Source: an uncultured Lactobacillaceae bacterium (lineage in GTDB: Bacteria > Bacillota > Bacilli > Lactobacillales > Lactobacillaceae). From it: 64,000 nt of DNA. Location of the stretch: NCBI GenBank assembly GCA_945273735.1, contig CALYPJ010000001.1, forward strand, positions 62,001 through 126,000, in the 5' to 3' direction. Shown here in pieces: positions 55,506 to 64,000 of this stretch; positions within the stretch are counted from its first letter, which is position 1, and the number at the start of each line of letters is the position of its first letter. The position numbers were made by a program, and so were the translations under genes. The notes under the pieces were generated by a model. It did not search any database, was not told the origin of the DNA, and was given only the letters and a program-made list of their open reading frames with translations.

Positions 55506-57839
55506 TTGATCGATCTTGAAACCTGGTTAAAAAAAAATAATGCATTCATGGCTATATTGGGTTTCTATTTACGACGCCGTCCTTGGCGTTTTTGGATTTT
55601 AATACCAATACTTTGGTGGCGTTTGTTACTTTTAGTTAAATATTATACTGAGCCAATATACCAAGAAAAAGTTTGGAATTTGATTCTAAAAAGTCCTTTG
55701 TCAGTTAAAACATGGAAGAAAATGAGTCCGCACTACACTAGTGTTCTTCCTTTTTTTAATCCAGAAATAGTGATAGGGAGAATTCCAGAGAAATTACTGT
55801 CTATATTGGTTGGCCCTCAAATTAAAGTTAGTGGACTACCAATTGATCTGAATGGCAAACCAATTGACAAAATTAATTCTTTGAATATAACTTTAGCGGA
55901 AATATCCACTCATCTACATGTGATTATCTCACCACATTTTTATCGAGCTTACGGTCGAAAATTACTTAATAAACGTAAATCAATGATTTATTCAGGCGGT
56001 AGATTATATCATAATTATGCTAACTACCAGTTAAAATCTATATTAGTTAATTTACGGGACATTGTAATTTTAGGGGTTGCTGCTTTATTTATCACAATTA
56101 TTGGAATAATGATCGGTACTAACCGTTTTAATTTACTAATGGCTCAAGATGTTATCAATAATACTAAATTGTTATTTTTCAATTGGTTACCCGTATGGCT
56201 TCTTTTTCTGATAGCATGGACTTTATTGGATAATGTTGGTTGGGCAATGATTTTGGGTAGCATTATTCCCCTTGCAATTGCTATCGTCAACTTCTTTATG
56301 TTTAAATATCGTAATTATCCGTTTTCATTTTCAGATATATTCTTAGCTAGTGAAGCAAAGAATATGGGTACACGATACAGTTATTTACTTCCTTATAAAC
56401 ATATATTAGCAATCTTTATTTTTATAGTATTTTCATTAATTATAGCAAAAGTTTTAAAAAGTGTAGATAATGGTAAAATTCGTCGAATAATTTTTGCTTT
56501 ATTTTTGGGATTTACCGGCATTTTTACTTTAACTCATGTTTATCAAAACGATAATTTTTATACTAATATAAAAAAAATAACTCATGGTAATATGTGGAGT
56601 TTTCCTAATCGATATGCCACAAACGGAATTTATTTTTCATTTTTGAATACAACTAATAAGGGTGGTTTAGATAAACCAAAAGGTTACAACAAAGCAGAAG
56701 CTTTAGAAACTTTAAAGGAGTATTCTTATAAGAATATACCTAAAGATAAAAGAGTTAATTTTATTACTATCCAATTAGAGGCTTATAATGATTTTAGTAA
56801 ATGGTCAAATATTCAAATAGATCCATCAGTTTATTCTGATTTAAATAAAATTAAAGAAAAGGGTATGTCGGGAAACTTGACGACGACAATTTTTGGCGGT
56901 GGTACAATTGACACTGAAAGAAAAATGCTAACAGGTTACCCGAGTATTGAAACAATTAATCATCGGATGAACTCTTTTGTAGATTATTTTAATGAGCAAG
57001 ATTATGACACCTTAGCACTTCATCCTGGATATGGTTGGTTTTATAATCGTCAAAATGTGGATTTATATTTAGGATTTAATAATTTTTTGTATAAAGAAAA
57101 TTATTATGATAAAAATGTTGATGGAAATTTTATTGTTCCTGACAGTAAGGTTTTTCCTGATTTATTAAAACATTTTGAAAAAGTAACCAAAAAAGGCCAT
57201 AAATTGTTTAATCAAACTGTAACTTACCAAAACCATGGACCTTATGCGACTACATTTAATGGAAAACCTTTAGTTAAATGGCAAAAAGGGTATAATAAGC
57301 AAGATTATGCAATTATTAACAATTATTTAACTGGGATTAAAGAAACAAATCAAGCTTTATTAAAGTTAGTAGAAAGGCTGGATAAATCTAAAGAACCTGT
57401 TGTGTTAGCTTTTTGGGGTGATCACAATCCTTGGGGTGGTTCAAATAATAGTACTTATAAAATGTTAGGAATTAATCTTAATTATCGCTCTAGTCAAGGA
57501 TTCCATAATTATTTTGACACCCCTTATGTAATGTGGGCAAACTCTGCTGCTAAGAAAATGATGGAAACAGATTTTAATGGAATCGGTCCAAATATTTCTC
57601 CAATGTACATTTTGCCAACAATGTTTGAGCATATTGGTATTAAAGGAAGTTCCTATATGCAGATGTTATTAAAAATGAAAAATGATGTCCAAGTGTTTGG
57701 ATATGAAGCTTATATTCATCAAGATAAGTTACTACGTAAATTACCAAGCTCTTTACAAAAAGAAGTAGATCAATTAGAAAAAGTAGTTTATTATTTGAAA
57801 ACCAATCCAGTTAAAAGCCAAGAAAAATGGAGTAAATAA
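55506..57839 (+). CDS. Lipoteichoic acid synthase family / phosphoglycerol transferase
   Basis: 777 residues. A cytoplasmic N-terminal region of about 180 residues precedes roughly five membrane segments (about 180-350), followed by an extracellular sulfatase-fold domain (about 415-740) with FITIQLEAYNDF, FGGGTIDTERKMLTGYP (likely nucleophile Thr region), TYQNHGPYA and FWGDHNPWG (metal site). LtaS-type enzymes transfer glycerol phosphate from phosphatidylglycerol to wall or lipid acceptors. The extra N-terminal region makes it longer than canonical LtaS (about 650), so it may be a specialised paralogue. It starts at TTG 55506 after an AGAGG SD. Confidence 0.85.
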   Translation: MIDLETWLKKNNAFMAILGFYLRRRPWRFWILIPILWWRLLLLVKYYTEPIYQEKVWNLILKSPLSVKTWKKMSPHYTSVLPFFNPEIVIGRIPEKLLSILVGPQIKVSGLPIDLNGKPIDKINSLNITLAEISTHLHVIISPHFYRAYGRKLLNKRKSMIYSGGRLYHNYANYQLKSILVNLRDIVILGVAALFITIIGIMIGTNRFNLLMAQDVINNTKLLFFNWLPVWLLFLIAWTLLDNVGWAMILGSIIPLAIAIVNFFMFKYRNYPFSFSDIFLASEAKNMGTRYSYLLPYKHILAIFIFIVFSLIIAKVLKSVDNGKIRRIIFALFLGFTGIFTLTHVYQNDNFYTNIKKITHGNMWSFPNRYATNGIYFSFLNTTNKGGLDKPKGYNKAEALETLKEYSYKNIPKDKRVNFITIQLEAYNDFSKWSNIQIDPSVYSDLNKIKEKGMSGNLTTTIFGGGTIDTERKMLTGYPSIETINHRMNSFVDYFNEQDYDTLALHPGYGWFYNRQNVDLYLGFNNFLYKENYYDKNVDGNFIVPDSKVFPDLLKHFEKVTKKGHKLFNQTVTYQNHGPYATTFNGKPLVKWQKGYNKQDYAIINNYLTGIKETNQALLKLVERLDKSKEPVVLAFWGDHNPWGGSNNSTYKMLGINLNYRSSQGFHNYFDTPYVMWANSAAKKMMETDFNGIGPNISPMYILPTMFEHIGIKGSSYMQMLLKMKNDVQVFGYEAYIHQDKLLRKLPSSLQKEVDQLEKVVYYLKTNPVKSQEKWSK

Positions 57840-57850
57840 TTTTATATATT

Positions 57851-57882
57851 AATCCCAATAATTAAATAATTTTGGGATTTTT
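57851..57882 (+). terminator. Terminator after the LTA synthase-family gene
   Basis: AATCCCAA...TTGGGATT with extra AATT/AATT pairing inside is followed by TTTTT. Confidence 0.85.
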
Positions 57883-57935
57883 ATTATGATAAATTTTCTT
57901 TAAAAAAGCTGAATCTTGTTTGTTTTAATTAATTA

Positions 57936-57964
57936 ATGACAAAAAGTGGTAGGATAAATAGATA
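57936..57964 (+). promoter_or_regulatory. Candidate promoter ATGACA-N17-TAGATA of the MFS leader
   Basis: ATGACA (57936-57941) and TAGATA (57959-57964) are separated by 17 bases. Transcription would start near 57971, giving a leader of about 300 bases before the exporter gene. Confidence 0.4.
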
Positions 57965-57991
57965 CAGTTTTTCGGAAAGAGAAGTAAATTA

Positions 57992-58033
57992 ATGCTACCA
58001 ATATTTTTGATTATTTGTAAGATGATTAATTAG
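57992..58033 (+). CDS. Possible 13-residue leader peptide upstream of the MFS exporter
   Basis: A short frame, MLPIFLIICKMIN, has a purine-rich SD (GGAAAGAGAAG, 57974-57984) at proper distance and a plausible promoter upstream. Leader peptides of this size regulate exporter and resistance genes by attenuation. It is tiny and may be chance. The rest of 57883-58267 (about 230 bases) holds AT-rich hairpin-prone sequence and an operator-like palindrome near 58181-58200, but no gene. Confidence 0.3.
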   Translation: MLPIFLIICKMIN

Positions 58034-58180
58034 TATAACAGTAATTCATGCTACACAATAATTATTAAATTATTTGTCTACCAAATTAACATTAAAATAT
58101 ATTTTTTTATATTATGTAATTATTAGAATGATTATTGACTTTTGAATTTTTGATATGTGATGCTAATGTAATTTTGTTGT

Positions 58181-58200
58181 AGTGCGGTAACTACGGAACT
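58181..58200. promoter_or_regulatory. Operator-like imperfect palindrome upstream of the MFS gene
   Basis: AGTGCGGTAACTACGGAACT is palindromic at most positions and notably GC-rich for this region. Candidate -35/-10 elements (TTGAAT at 58142, TAATGT at 58164) lie just before it, so it could be a repressor site (MarR- or TetR-type) for the exporter. The regulator is unidentified. Confidence 0.35.
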
Positions 58201-58267
58201 TTGATATCGTTAATTGTTATTCCAATTCTAATGACTGTAATTTAATTTATTAGATAGGAGTGAAAAT

Positions 58268-59467
58268 GTGAAAGATAATGTTCAGTCAAAACGAAATTTA
58301 GTAGTTTTAACCATTGGTGTATTTATTGTTTCAATGAGCTTAAGTGAGGTGACTCCATTTTTATCTTTATACATTGCTGGTATGGGTCATTTTACTAAAA
58401 GTAGCCTAGGAATTTATAGTGGAATAGCATATGCAGCCGCTTTTTTTGCTATGGCAATCTCCTCTCCTTTTTGGGGAAAACTTGCAGATCGGTCAGGACG
58501 CAGGGTAATGCTAATTAGAGCTGCTTTAGGGATGTGTATTGCTTTTACTTTGATGGGTATGGCCACTAATATTTGGGAAATGATTATTTTAAGGCTTTTT
58601 CAAGGTTTTTTTGGAGGTTATGTTAGTAATGCTAATGCTTTAATTGCAGCAAATACTCCTAAAGAAAATGTTGGAAGAGCTTTAGGAATTATAGTTACTG
58701 GGTCAACTGCAGGTGGATTTTTAGGACCATTGTTAGGTGGTGTTTTCGCTTCTATATTTAGTTTACGTCATACTTTCTTTATTACGGGTTTAGGCTTATT
58801 TTTAGTTTTCCTAATTACGATTTTCTTTATTAAAGAAAAATTTAAACCACGTAAAAAGGAAGAATTAACCTCGGGTAAAGAATTTTTAGCTAAAATGGCT
58901 AATCGCAAGTTAATAATTAGCTTATTTATTACTACAATGGTGATTCAAATGATAAATCTTTCAATTAATCCCATCGTTTCGTTATATGTAAAGCAATTAA
59001 TGAGTAATAAAGGCAATATTGCTTTAATGGCAGGAATTGTTTCTGCAGCACCTGGGATAGCTACTGCCTTAACAGCGCCAATTTTTGGTCGTATTGGTGA
59101 TCAAATAGGTGCGGAAAAAATGCTTTTATTTGGTTTTAGTGTTGCTTTCTTTATTCAACTGGGTACAAGTTTTGTTACTACGATTTTCATGCTTATAGTT
59201 ATGCGCTTTCTAATTGGTTTTAGTAATGCTACAATGTTACCTTCAGTTAATTCTTTATTAACGAGATATACTAGGCAAGATGATATTAGTAGAGTATTTG
59301 CATATAATCAAAGTTTTATGTCTTTAGGAGCTATGATTGGTCCTCTAATAGGTTCATTCATTTCTGGTGTTTTTGATTATCGTGGAATCTTTTTAGCTAG
59401 TGCTTTTTTAGTTTTAATTAATATTTTAATTAATTTGTTTAGCCAAAAAGAAGTAAATAAATCTTAA
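58268..59467 (+). CDS. MFS multidrug efflux transporter
   Basis: This 399-residue major facilitator has twelve membrane segments. It carries the motif A equivalent PFWGKLADRSGRRVML between segments 2 and 3, FQGFFGGYVSNANALIAANTP, and the drug-export motif C-like GSTAGGFLGPLLGGVF in segment 5. Sequence style is of the PmrA/NorA/MdtG group of proton-coupled drug exporters. It starts at GTG 58268 after TAGGAG. The long, structured leader suggests regulation. Confidence 0.88.
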   Translation: MKDNVQSKRNLVVLTIGVFIVSMSLSEVTPFLSLYIAGMGHFTKSSLGIYSGIAYAAAFFAMAISSPFWGKLADRSGRRVMLIRAALGMCIAFTLMGMATNIWEMIILRLFQGFFGGYVSNANALIAANTPKENVGRALGIIVTGSTAGGFLGPLLGGVFASIFSLRHTFFITGLGLFLVFLITIFFIKEKFKPRKKEELTSGKEFLAKMANRKLIISLFITTMVIQMINLSINPIVSLYVKQLMSNKGNIALMAGIVSAAPGIATALTAPIFGRIGDQIGAEKMLLFGFSVAFFIQLGTSFVTTIFMLIVMRFLIGFSNATMLPSVNSLLTRYTRQDDISRVFAYNQSFMSLGAMIGPLIGSFISGVFDYRGIFLASAFLVLINILINLFSQKEVNKS

Positions 59468-59525
59468 GAAGAGTAATAAATCTGCTACAATTAGATAGGA
59501 AAAACTGGTAGGAGCTTCAATAAAT

Positions 59526-59894
59526 TTGAAATTTAAAACTAGAATTACAAGAATTGGTAATCAGGCATTGAACAAAGATGACCAAATGGTAGTTTTATTT
59601 GGTGATAACGTTACTGGTGAAATTGCTCGTGTTTCGATGAGTCAAAAGTTTGTCGTTCCTGAGCTGCAACAGAAATTTGAACTTAAAATTGGTCAAACTG
59701 TGCTCATTGGATCACAATTATTAAATGTTAATTATGTTGGATCGTTAGTAGAAGAAAATATGAGAACAATTTGTCATATTAATTTGTTTTTTGGCAAGCA
59801 AAATGGTCATTTAGCTAGTGCAGTTTATTTAGACGGTAATTTAAAACCTGAAGAATTTCAGGTTGGTAATATTATTACTTTTAATAATGAATAA
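59526..59894 (+). CDS. GutA-like protein (PTS glucitol/sorbitol IIA fold) without an evident phospho-histidine
   Basis: 122 residues. ITRIGNQALNKDDQMVVLF, NYVGSLVEENMRTICHINLFFG and ASAVYLDGNLKP line up with GutA (ITRIG, LITF, AVGSVAEDNLRELGHVTLRF, GTVHV). However, the region where E. coli GutA carries its phosphorylated His reads VSMSQKFVVPEL here, with no histidine. No sorbitol IIB/IIC gene is near, so this is probably a non-catalytic, perhaps regulatory relative. It starts at TTG 59526 after TAGGAG. The next gene overlaps its end by eight bases. Confidence 0.75.
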   Translation: MKFKTRITRIGNQALNKDDQMVVLFGDNVTGEIARVSMSQKFVVPELQQKFELKIGQTVLIGSQLLNVNYVGSLVEENMRTICHINLFFGKQNGHLASAVYLDGNLKPEEFQVGNIITFNNE

Positions 59895-61083
59895 AATACC
59901 TTCCCAAAAGTTAAATTCAATAAACCAACAAAAGAAATCATGGTTTTATCGTCGCTTTTTAAATAATAAATTTACCATTATCTTAATTAATGTAATTTTA
60001 TTTTTAATTGCGATTTTCCTATTAATTCAGGTACGAGGGATATTTAATCCTATTCGCCAATTTATTTTGGCCATTTTTGTCCCAGTTTTAATTTCTGGAT
60101 TACTTTTTTACTTACTTAATCCAATAGTTGAATTTTTTCAAAAAAAATTTCACATTAAAAAAGTAATTACTATTGTTGCACTATTTATTATTATATTCTT
60201 AATTTTATTGTTTTTAATTTTTTATATAATACCAATGATTGTGAGTCAAGTAGTAGCTTTAGGTTCAAGTATTCCACATTATTATCAAATTTTTGCTAAC
60301 TGGGTTACCAATAGATTTGATTCTCACATGGTAAAAGGAATATCAGATAATGTTTATCAGTATTTGGGTAATTACTTTAAATCATCTTCTTCACAAATAG
60401 CTCATTTAGTTCAAGAAGTTTTAAGAAATTTAACAGGTATTTTAGGTAAAATAGCTTCAGCACTAGTAAATATAGTTACGGTTCCCTTTATTCTTTTCTT
60501 TATGTTAAAAGATGGTCCTAAGTTAAAAAGATCTGTTGGAAATATAATTCCAGTTAAATATCGATTAGGTGCCATTAAAATTTTGGAAGATATCAATCAA
60601 CAGGTATCTCTTTACATTCGTGGACAACTGACTGTTGCTTTTTTTGTCGCTATTATTTTTATAATTGGCTATACAATTATTGGCTTAAAATACGGTCTGC
60701 TTTTAGGAATTTTGGCTGGAATTTTTAATGTTATTCCTTTCTTTGGATCTTGGCTTTCTGAAATTCCTACCATAATCGTTGCTTTTTTTGTTTCGCCAGT
60801 AATGGTTGTAAAAGTACTGATTGTTTTTATAATTGAGTGGTTGATTGAAAGCCAATTAATTTCTCCACTTGTAATGAGTGCTAGCATGAAAATGCACCCG
60901 GTAACTACACTTTTAGTTCTTTTAACTGCTGGTAATTTATTAGGGTTATTTGGAGTTATTTTTGGAATTCCCATTTACGCAGTAATAAAGATTATAGTTA
61001 GTCGAATCTTTAATTGGTATAAAGTTCATAGTGGTGCATATGAAGAAATTGAAGGAAAGGATGTAACAACTCATAATGACTAA
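59887..61083 (+). CDS. AI-2E family transporter, second paralogue
   Basis: About 398 residues, with FNPIRQFILAIFVPVLISGLLFYLLNP split over the first membrane pair (FNPIRQFILAIFVPV, LLFYLLNP), RGQLTVAFFVAIIFIIGY and GIFNVIPFFGSWLSEIPTII, the same architecture as the protein at 28885-30012. The start is set to ATG 59887, inside the end of the GutA-like gene, since the longer frame from 59863 has no SD. It overlaps trmL by eight bases. The cargo is unknown. Confidence 0.85.
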   Translation: MNKIPSQKLNSINQQKKSWFYRRFLNNKFTIILINVILFLIAIFLLIQVRGIFNPIRQFILAIFVPVLISGLLFYLLNPIVEFFQKKFHIKKVITIVALFIIIFLILLFLIFYIIPMIVSQVVALGSSIPHYYQIFANWVTNRFDSHMVKGISDNVYQYLGNYFKSSSSQIAHLVQEVLRNLTGILGKIASALVNIVTVPFILFFMLKDGPKLKRSVGNIIPVKYRLGAIKILEDINQQVSLYIRGQLTVAFFVAIIFIIGYTIIGLKYGLLLGILAGIFNVIPFFGSWLSEIPTIIVAFFVSPVMVVKVLIVFIIEWLIESQLISPLVMSASMKMHPVTTLLVLLTAGNLLGLFGVIFGIPIYAVIKIIVSRIFNWYKVHSGAYEEIEGKDVTTHND

Positions 61084-61582
61084 TCATATTGTATTATTTG
61101 CTCCTGAAATTCCATCTAATACTGGTAATATTGCTCGAACATGTGCTGGAACAGGAACTCACTTAGATTTAATTCGTCCTTTGGGTTTTTCGACTGATGA
61201 AAAGCATTTAAAAAGAGCGGGGTTAGATTATTGGAAATCAGTAAAAATTACTTATCACGATTCTTTAGAAGAATTTATGACTAATTTTCCGAGCAAGGCA
61301 CATCTTTTTTTAGTTACCAAGTTTGCAAGCAAAGTTTATACAGAAGTTAATTATCCGACAGATCAAGATAATTATTTAATGTTTGGTAGAGAAACTAAAG
61401 GGTTACCTGAAAAATTTCTACGATCTAATTCTCAAAAATGTATCCGAATACCGATGACAGATCAAATTAGAGCTTTAAATTTAGCAAATAGCGTTGCAAT
61501 TGTTTTATTTGAAGTTTTAAGACAACATCATTTTGATGGTCTTGAACGAGTTCACCACTATGCTCATGATAAATTAAAGTAA
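61076..61582 (+). CDS. trmL: tRNA (cytidine/uridine-34-2'-O)-methyltransferase TrmL
   Basis: This 168-residue minimal SPOUT methyltransferase modifies the wobble ribose of tRNA-Leu. It shows LFAPEIPSNTGNIARTCAGT at the N-terminus, LMFGRETKGLPE and IPMTDQIRALNLANSVAI in the knot. It has the family's usual length and no extra domain. It overlaps the permease gene. Confidence 0.92.
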   Translation: MTNHIVLFAPEIPSNTGNIARTCAGTGTHLDLIRPLGFSTDEKHLKRAGLDYWKSVKITYHDSLEEFMTNFPSKAHLFLVTKFASKVYTEVNYPTDQDNYLMFGRETKGLPEKFLRSNSQKCIRIPMTDQIRALNLANSVAIVLFEVLRQHHFDGLERVHHYAHDKLK

Positions 61583-61598
61583 AATCGAGGTTATTATT

Positions 61599-62024
61599 AT
61601 GCATTTAAAAAGACAACCAATTTTTGTTCAAGCTTTTCATTATGATCTTTCTCAACGCAAAAGTTCTCAAACAAGTGGAATTGGAGTTCAACTACATAAG
61701 CTAAATTTGGAAGAAATTAAAAAAAATATATCAGTTAAAGTTCCTGAAACAGATTCTGTTATTGAAGTTATAGTGCCCTTTGATTTTGTTCCTCCACAAC
61801 AAAATTTTGCAATTTCAGGTTTAATGAAACAACTTGTATGGATAGAAGGCTTTTCTGGAATTGAAAGTGAATTACCTTCTGAAGCTATAAAAAAGCTATC
61901 ACGTCCAATTATTGAATTGATTGAAACTTTAACTTATGAAGTGACTACACTGGTTTTGGATCACGGGGTTAACTTAAATTTTATTGCAAAAGCTGGAAAA
62001 AGTGAAAATACTGATTCCCTTTAA
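61599..62024 (+). CDS. DUF1149 family protein
   Basis: 141 residues, with the family pattern VQAFHYDL near the start, VEVIVPFDFVPPQ-like text (VIEVIVPFDFVPPQQNF), GLMKQLVWIEGF and a C-terminal PIIELIETLTYEVTTLV. DUF1149 proteins are found in Lactobacillales and streptococci, often next to ftsK as here; the fold may be SecB-like, but the function is not established. It has a CGAGG SD. Confidence 0.82.
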   Translation: MHLKRQPIFVQAFHYDLSQRKSSQTSGIGVQLHKLNLEEIKKNISVKVPETDSVIEVIVPFDFVPPQQNFAISGLMKQLVWIEGFSGIESELPSEAIKKLSRPIIELIETLTYEVTTLVLDHGVNLNFIAKAGKSENTDSL

Positions 62025-62060
62025 TAATCAAATTAAAATGATAATTAATAAACAGGATAG

Positions 62061-64000
62061 ATGGCCAAAAAAATAACAAAAAGAAAAAATCAAAAAAAAG
62101 TAAACTATGCAGTAAACATTAGCGGAATAATTTTAATTTTAATTGGAATTTTCGGTATTACTCAAAAAATAAGTGGCCCTTTTGGAGTATTAATGGCTAA
62201 TATTGCCCGTTTTTTTGTTGGTGATATTTTTTTTATTTTTGATTTATTGTTAATTTTAAGTGGAAGTTATTTATTTATTAAAGGCCATTTTCCAAAGATA
62301 AAATTTAAAAAAATAATTGGTTCTTTACTTGTTTTCATTGGAATAATGCAATTTTTAGGAGCAATTATTTTTCCTTTAAATCATATTAATAGTGATTTTT
62401 TATCAATTACATTTAATCACATTAAAGATAATTTTTCTCACGGATCTTTAAAAAATTCGACCTTTATTGGTATGTTGGGGGCTTTAATTTATAGCGGATC
62501 TTATCATTTTTTTTCATGGATTGGTACATATTTAGTCAGTATAATTTTTTTAATTTGGGGTTCTATTATCTTGCTAGATATTCCTTTTCAAAGAATAGTT
62601 AATTTTTGTCAAGATTTAGGAAAATTTTTTTATGATTTGTTTGATCATACGCCAATAGTTAATTCATCAGATAAAAAAGTAAAAAGTACTTCTTCTAAAA
62701 ATACTGAATCTGATATATCTCCTGATCCATTAGCCAATACTTTAATGCAATTACCTTCTAAACAAAATTTATCTAAATCAACCTCATCAATAGATAATGA
62801 GGAACAGAATTTAGAGGAAATTTATTCTAAAACCATTAATTCTCATTACTCTAATTATCAATTGCCTTCAATTAAACAGTTAAGTCCCACAAAATCAATT
62901 AAAGGAGGTTTAACTAAAGAAGAACTTAGAGACAAAGAAGAAAAAATTGTTGACACTTTTGCTGAATTTAAAATAGCAGTTCAAGTTACTGGAGCAAGTA
63001 TTGGCAGTTCAGTTACCCAAATCGAAATCGAACCACCTCACGGTGTAAAAATTAGTCGTATTTTAGGCTTAAGTGATAATTTAGCTTTGGCTTTAGCTAA
63101 TCCCGATATTCGGATTGAAGCACCTATTCCAGGAAAATCGCGAATTGGGATAGAAGTTCCCAACTCTAATCCAACCCCAGTTTATTTTAGGGATACTTGG
63201 GAAGAGTTCTCTCAAATAAAAAATACTCAAAATATTTTAGAAGTTCCTTTAGGCAGAGATATTAAGGGTGATATAGTAGCGATGAATTTAATTAAAATGC
63301 CTCATTTATTAATTGCAGGATCAACTGGTTCTGGAAAATCAGTATCAATTAATGAGATTTTGACTAGTGTTTTAATGATGGCTCGTCCAGATCAGGTTCA
63401 ATTAATTTTGGTTGATCCTAAAAAAGTTGAATTAAATGTTTATAATGATATTCCTCATTTAATAACTCCAGTTGTTACGGATCCTAAAAAAGCAGCAGGT
63501 GCTTTAAATCAAGCGGTTATAGAAATGGATCGACGTTATGAATTATTTAAAGAAACTGGATCTCGTAATATTAATGAATATAATAAAAATAAACTTAAGT
63601 CTGATGATGCTCAGGGCTTTTTGCCATATATTTTGATTGTAATAGATGAATTGTCTGACTTAATGATGGTAGCAGGAGCAAAAGTAGAATCAGCAGTTAT
63701 TCGCTTAGCGCAATTGGCTCGTGCTGCTGGTATTCATATGATTATTGCTACTCAACGACCATCAGTAGACGTAATAACAGGGTTGATTAAAGCAAATATA
63801 CCATCACGGATAGCTTTTGCTGTGTCGAGTGGTGTAGATTCACGAACAATTTTAGATGCAAATGGTGCAGAAAAATTAATTGGTCATGGAGATATGTTAT
63901 TTCATCCAATGGGAGCATCTAATCCTATTAGATTGCAAGGTGCTTATATTTCTACAGATGATGTCGAATCTATTATTAAATTTGTTAAAAAGCAAGGAAG
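62061..64000 (+). CDS. ftsK: DNA translocase FtsK/SpoIIIE (3' end outside window)
   Basis: 646 codons are visible. The N-terminal part has four membrane segments (about residues 18-185), then a low-complexity linker (about 210-275), the alpha/beta translocation domain ([23 protein letters not shown] segment) and the motor with Walker [16 protein letters not shown] and Walker [12 protein letters not shown]. The translocase moves chromosomal DNA through the closing septum. The ATG at 62061 follows an AGGATAG SD. The C-terminal gamma (KOPS-binding) domain lies beyond the edge. Confidence 0.93.
   Translation, partial: MAKKITKRKNQKKVNYAVNISGIILILIGIFGITQKISGPFGVLMANIARFFVGDIFFIFDLLLILSGSYLFIKGHFPKIKFKKIIGSLLVFIGIMQFLGAIIFPLNHINSDFLSITFNHIKDNFSHGSLKNSTFIGMLGALIYSGSYHFFSWIGTYLVSIIFLIWGSIILLDIPFQRIVNFCQDLGKFFYDLFDHTPIVNSSDKKVKSTSSKNTESDISPDPLANTLMQLPSKQNLSKSTSSIDNEEQNLEEIYSKTINSHYSNYQLPSIKQLSPTKSIKGGLTKEELRDKEEKIVDTFAEFKIAVQVTGASIGSSVTQIEIEPPHGVKISRILGLSDNLALALANPDIRIEAPIPGKSRIGIEVPNSNPTPVYFRDTWEEFSQIKNTQNILEVPLGRDIKGDIVAMNLIKMPHLLIAGSTGSGKSVSINEILTSVLMMARPDQVQLILVDPKKVELNVYNDIPHLITPVVTDPKKAAGALNQAVIEMDRRYELFKETGSRNINEYNKNKLKSDDAQGFLPYILIVIDELSDLMMVAGAKVESAVIRLAQLARAAGIHMIIATQRPSVDVITGLIKANIPSRIAFAVSSGVDSRTILDANGAEKLIGHGDMLFHPMGASNPIRLQGAYISTDDVESIIKFVKKQG

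Noticed and set aside
56026..56036. Second dre-like sequence (ACTACCAGTTAA) inside the LTA-synthase-family gene
   Set aside because: Only one half-site matches and it lies within coding sequence.

Overview
The window is a strongly AT-rich, gene-dense piece of a low-GC Gram-positive chromosome. The gene set points to Lactobacillales, most likely Lactobacillaceae: CcpA, HPr/EI, ClpE with a CtsR-type operator, a complete upper mevalonate pathway (thiolase, HMG-CoA reductase, HMG-CoA synthase), nucleoside deoxyribosyltransferase, and the small families DUF1827, DUF1149 and DUF402. A bee- or plant-associated lineage such as Bombilactobacillus is possible, but that is a guess from style and not shown here. 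UUG start codons are unusually frequent. No tRNA, rRNA, IS element, prophage or CRISPR array was seen; the window is ordinary chromosome.

Layout. 1-5.6 kb: a leftward alpha-glucoside operon (6-phospho-alpha-glucosidase, PTS IICB, and a PHP-domain phosphoesterase cut by the window edge) faces its likely RpiR-type regulator. 5.6-6.0 kb: a gene-free stretch with what look like two tandem, related small RNAs on the minus strand, each with an exposed anti-Shine-Dalgarno CUCCUCCC motif and its own terminator. 6.1-14.8 kb: dut-radA-gltX-cysS-mrnC-rlmB and a class A PBP. 14.8-15.1 kb: a possible SecE-like remnant ending in a strong bidirectional terminator. 15.1-19.8 kb: ccpA, divergent from the mevalonate operon. 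19.8-24.6 kb: a secreted 3D-domain wall protein, a deoxyribosyltransferase, recX, an SGNH hydrolase and a DUF402 protein. 24.6-28.1 kb: an amino-sugar operon (GntR regulator, AgaS, NagA) behind a clear dre-type operator. 28.4-35.5 kb: membrane transporters, prfC, a DUF1827 protein and clpE. 35.8-38.1 kb: a small conserved-looking gene, ptsH and ptsI. 38.3-47.6 kb: mutS-mutL-uppP-ruvA-ruvB-queA-tgt. 47.6-57.8 kb: yajC, zwf, nrnA, a DEAD-box helicase, an FGE-like unknown, alaS and an LTA-synthase-family enzyme. 58.3-64 kb: an MFS exporter with a long leader, a GutA-like IIA relative, an AI-2E family permease, trmL, a DUF1149 protein and the 5' part of ftsK.

How the parts connect. Sugar uptake (PTS IICB), phosphotransfer (HPr/EI) and CcpA form one regulatory circuit; cre-like boxes lie next to ccpA and the alpha-glucosidase gene. 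MutS/MutL, RuvAB, RadA and RecX cover repair and recombination. The most notable observations are the tandem sRNA-like pair; three reading frames without a well-placed canonical start codon (the DEAD helicase, the GntR regulator and the SecE-like ORF); an orphan GutA-like protein that seems to lack the phosphorylated histidine; and several strong unexplained hairpins in intergenic DNA.
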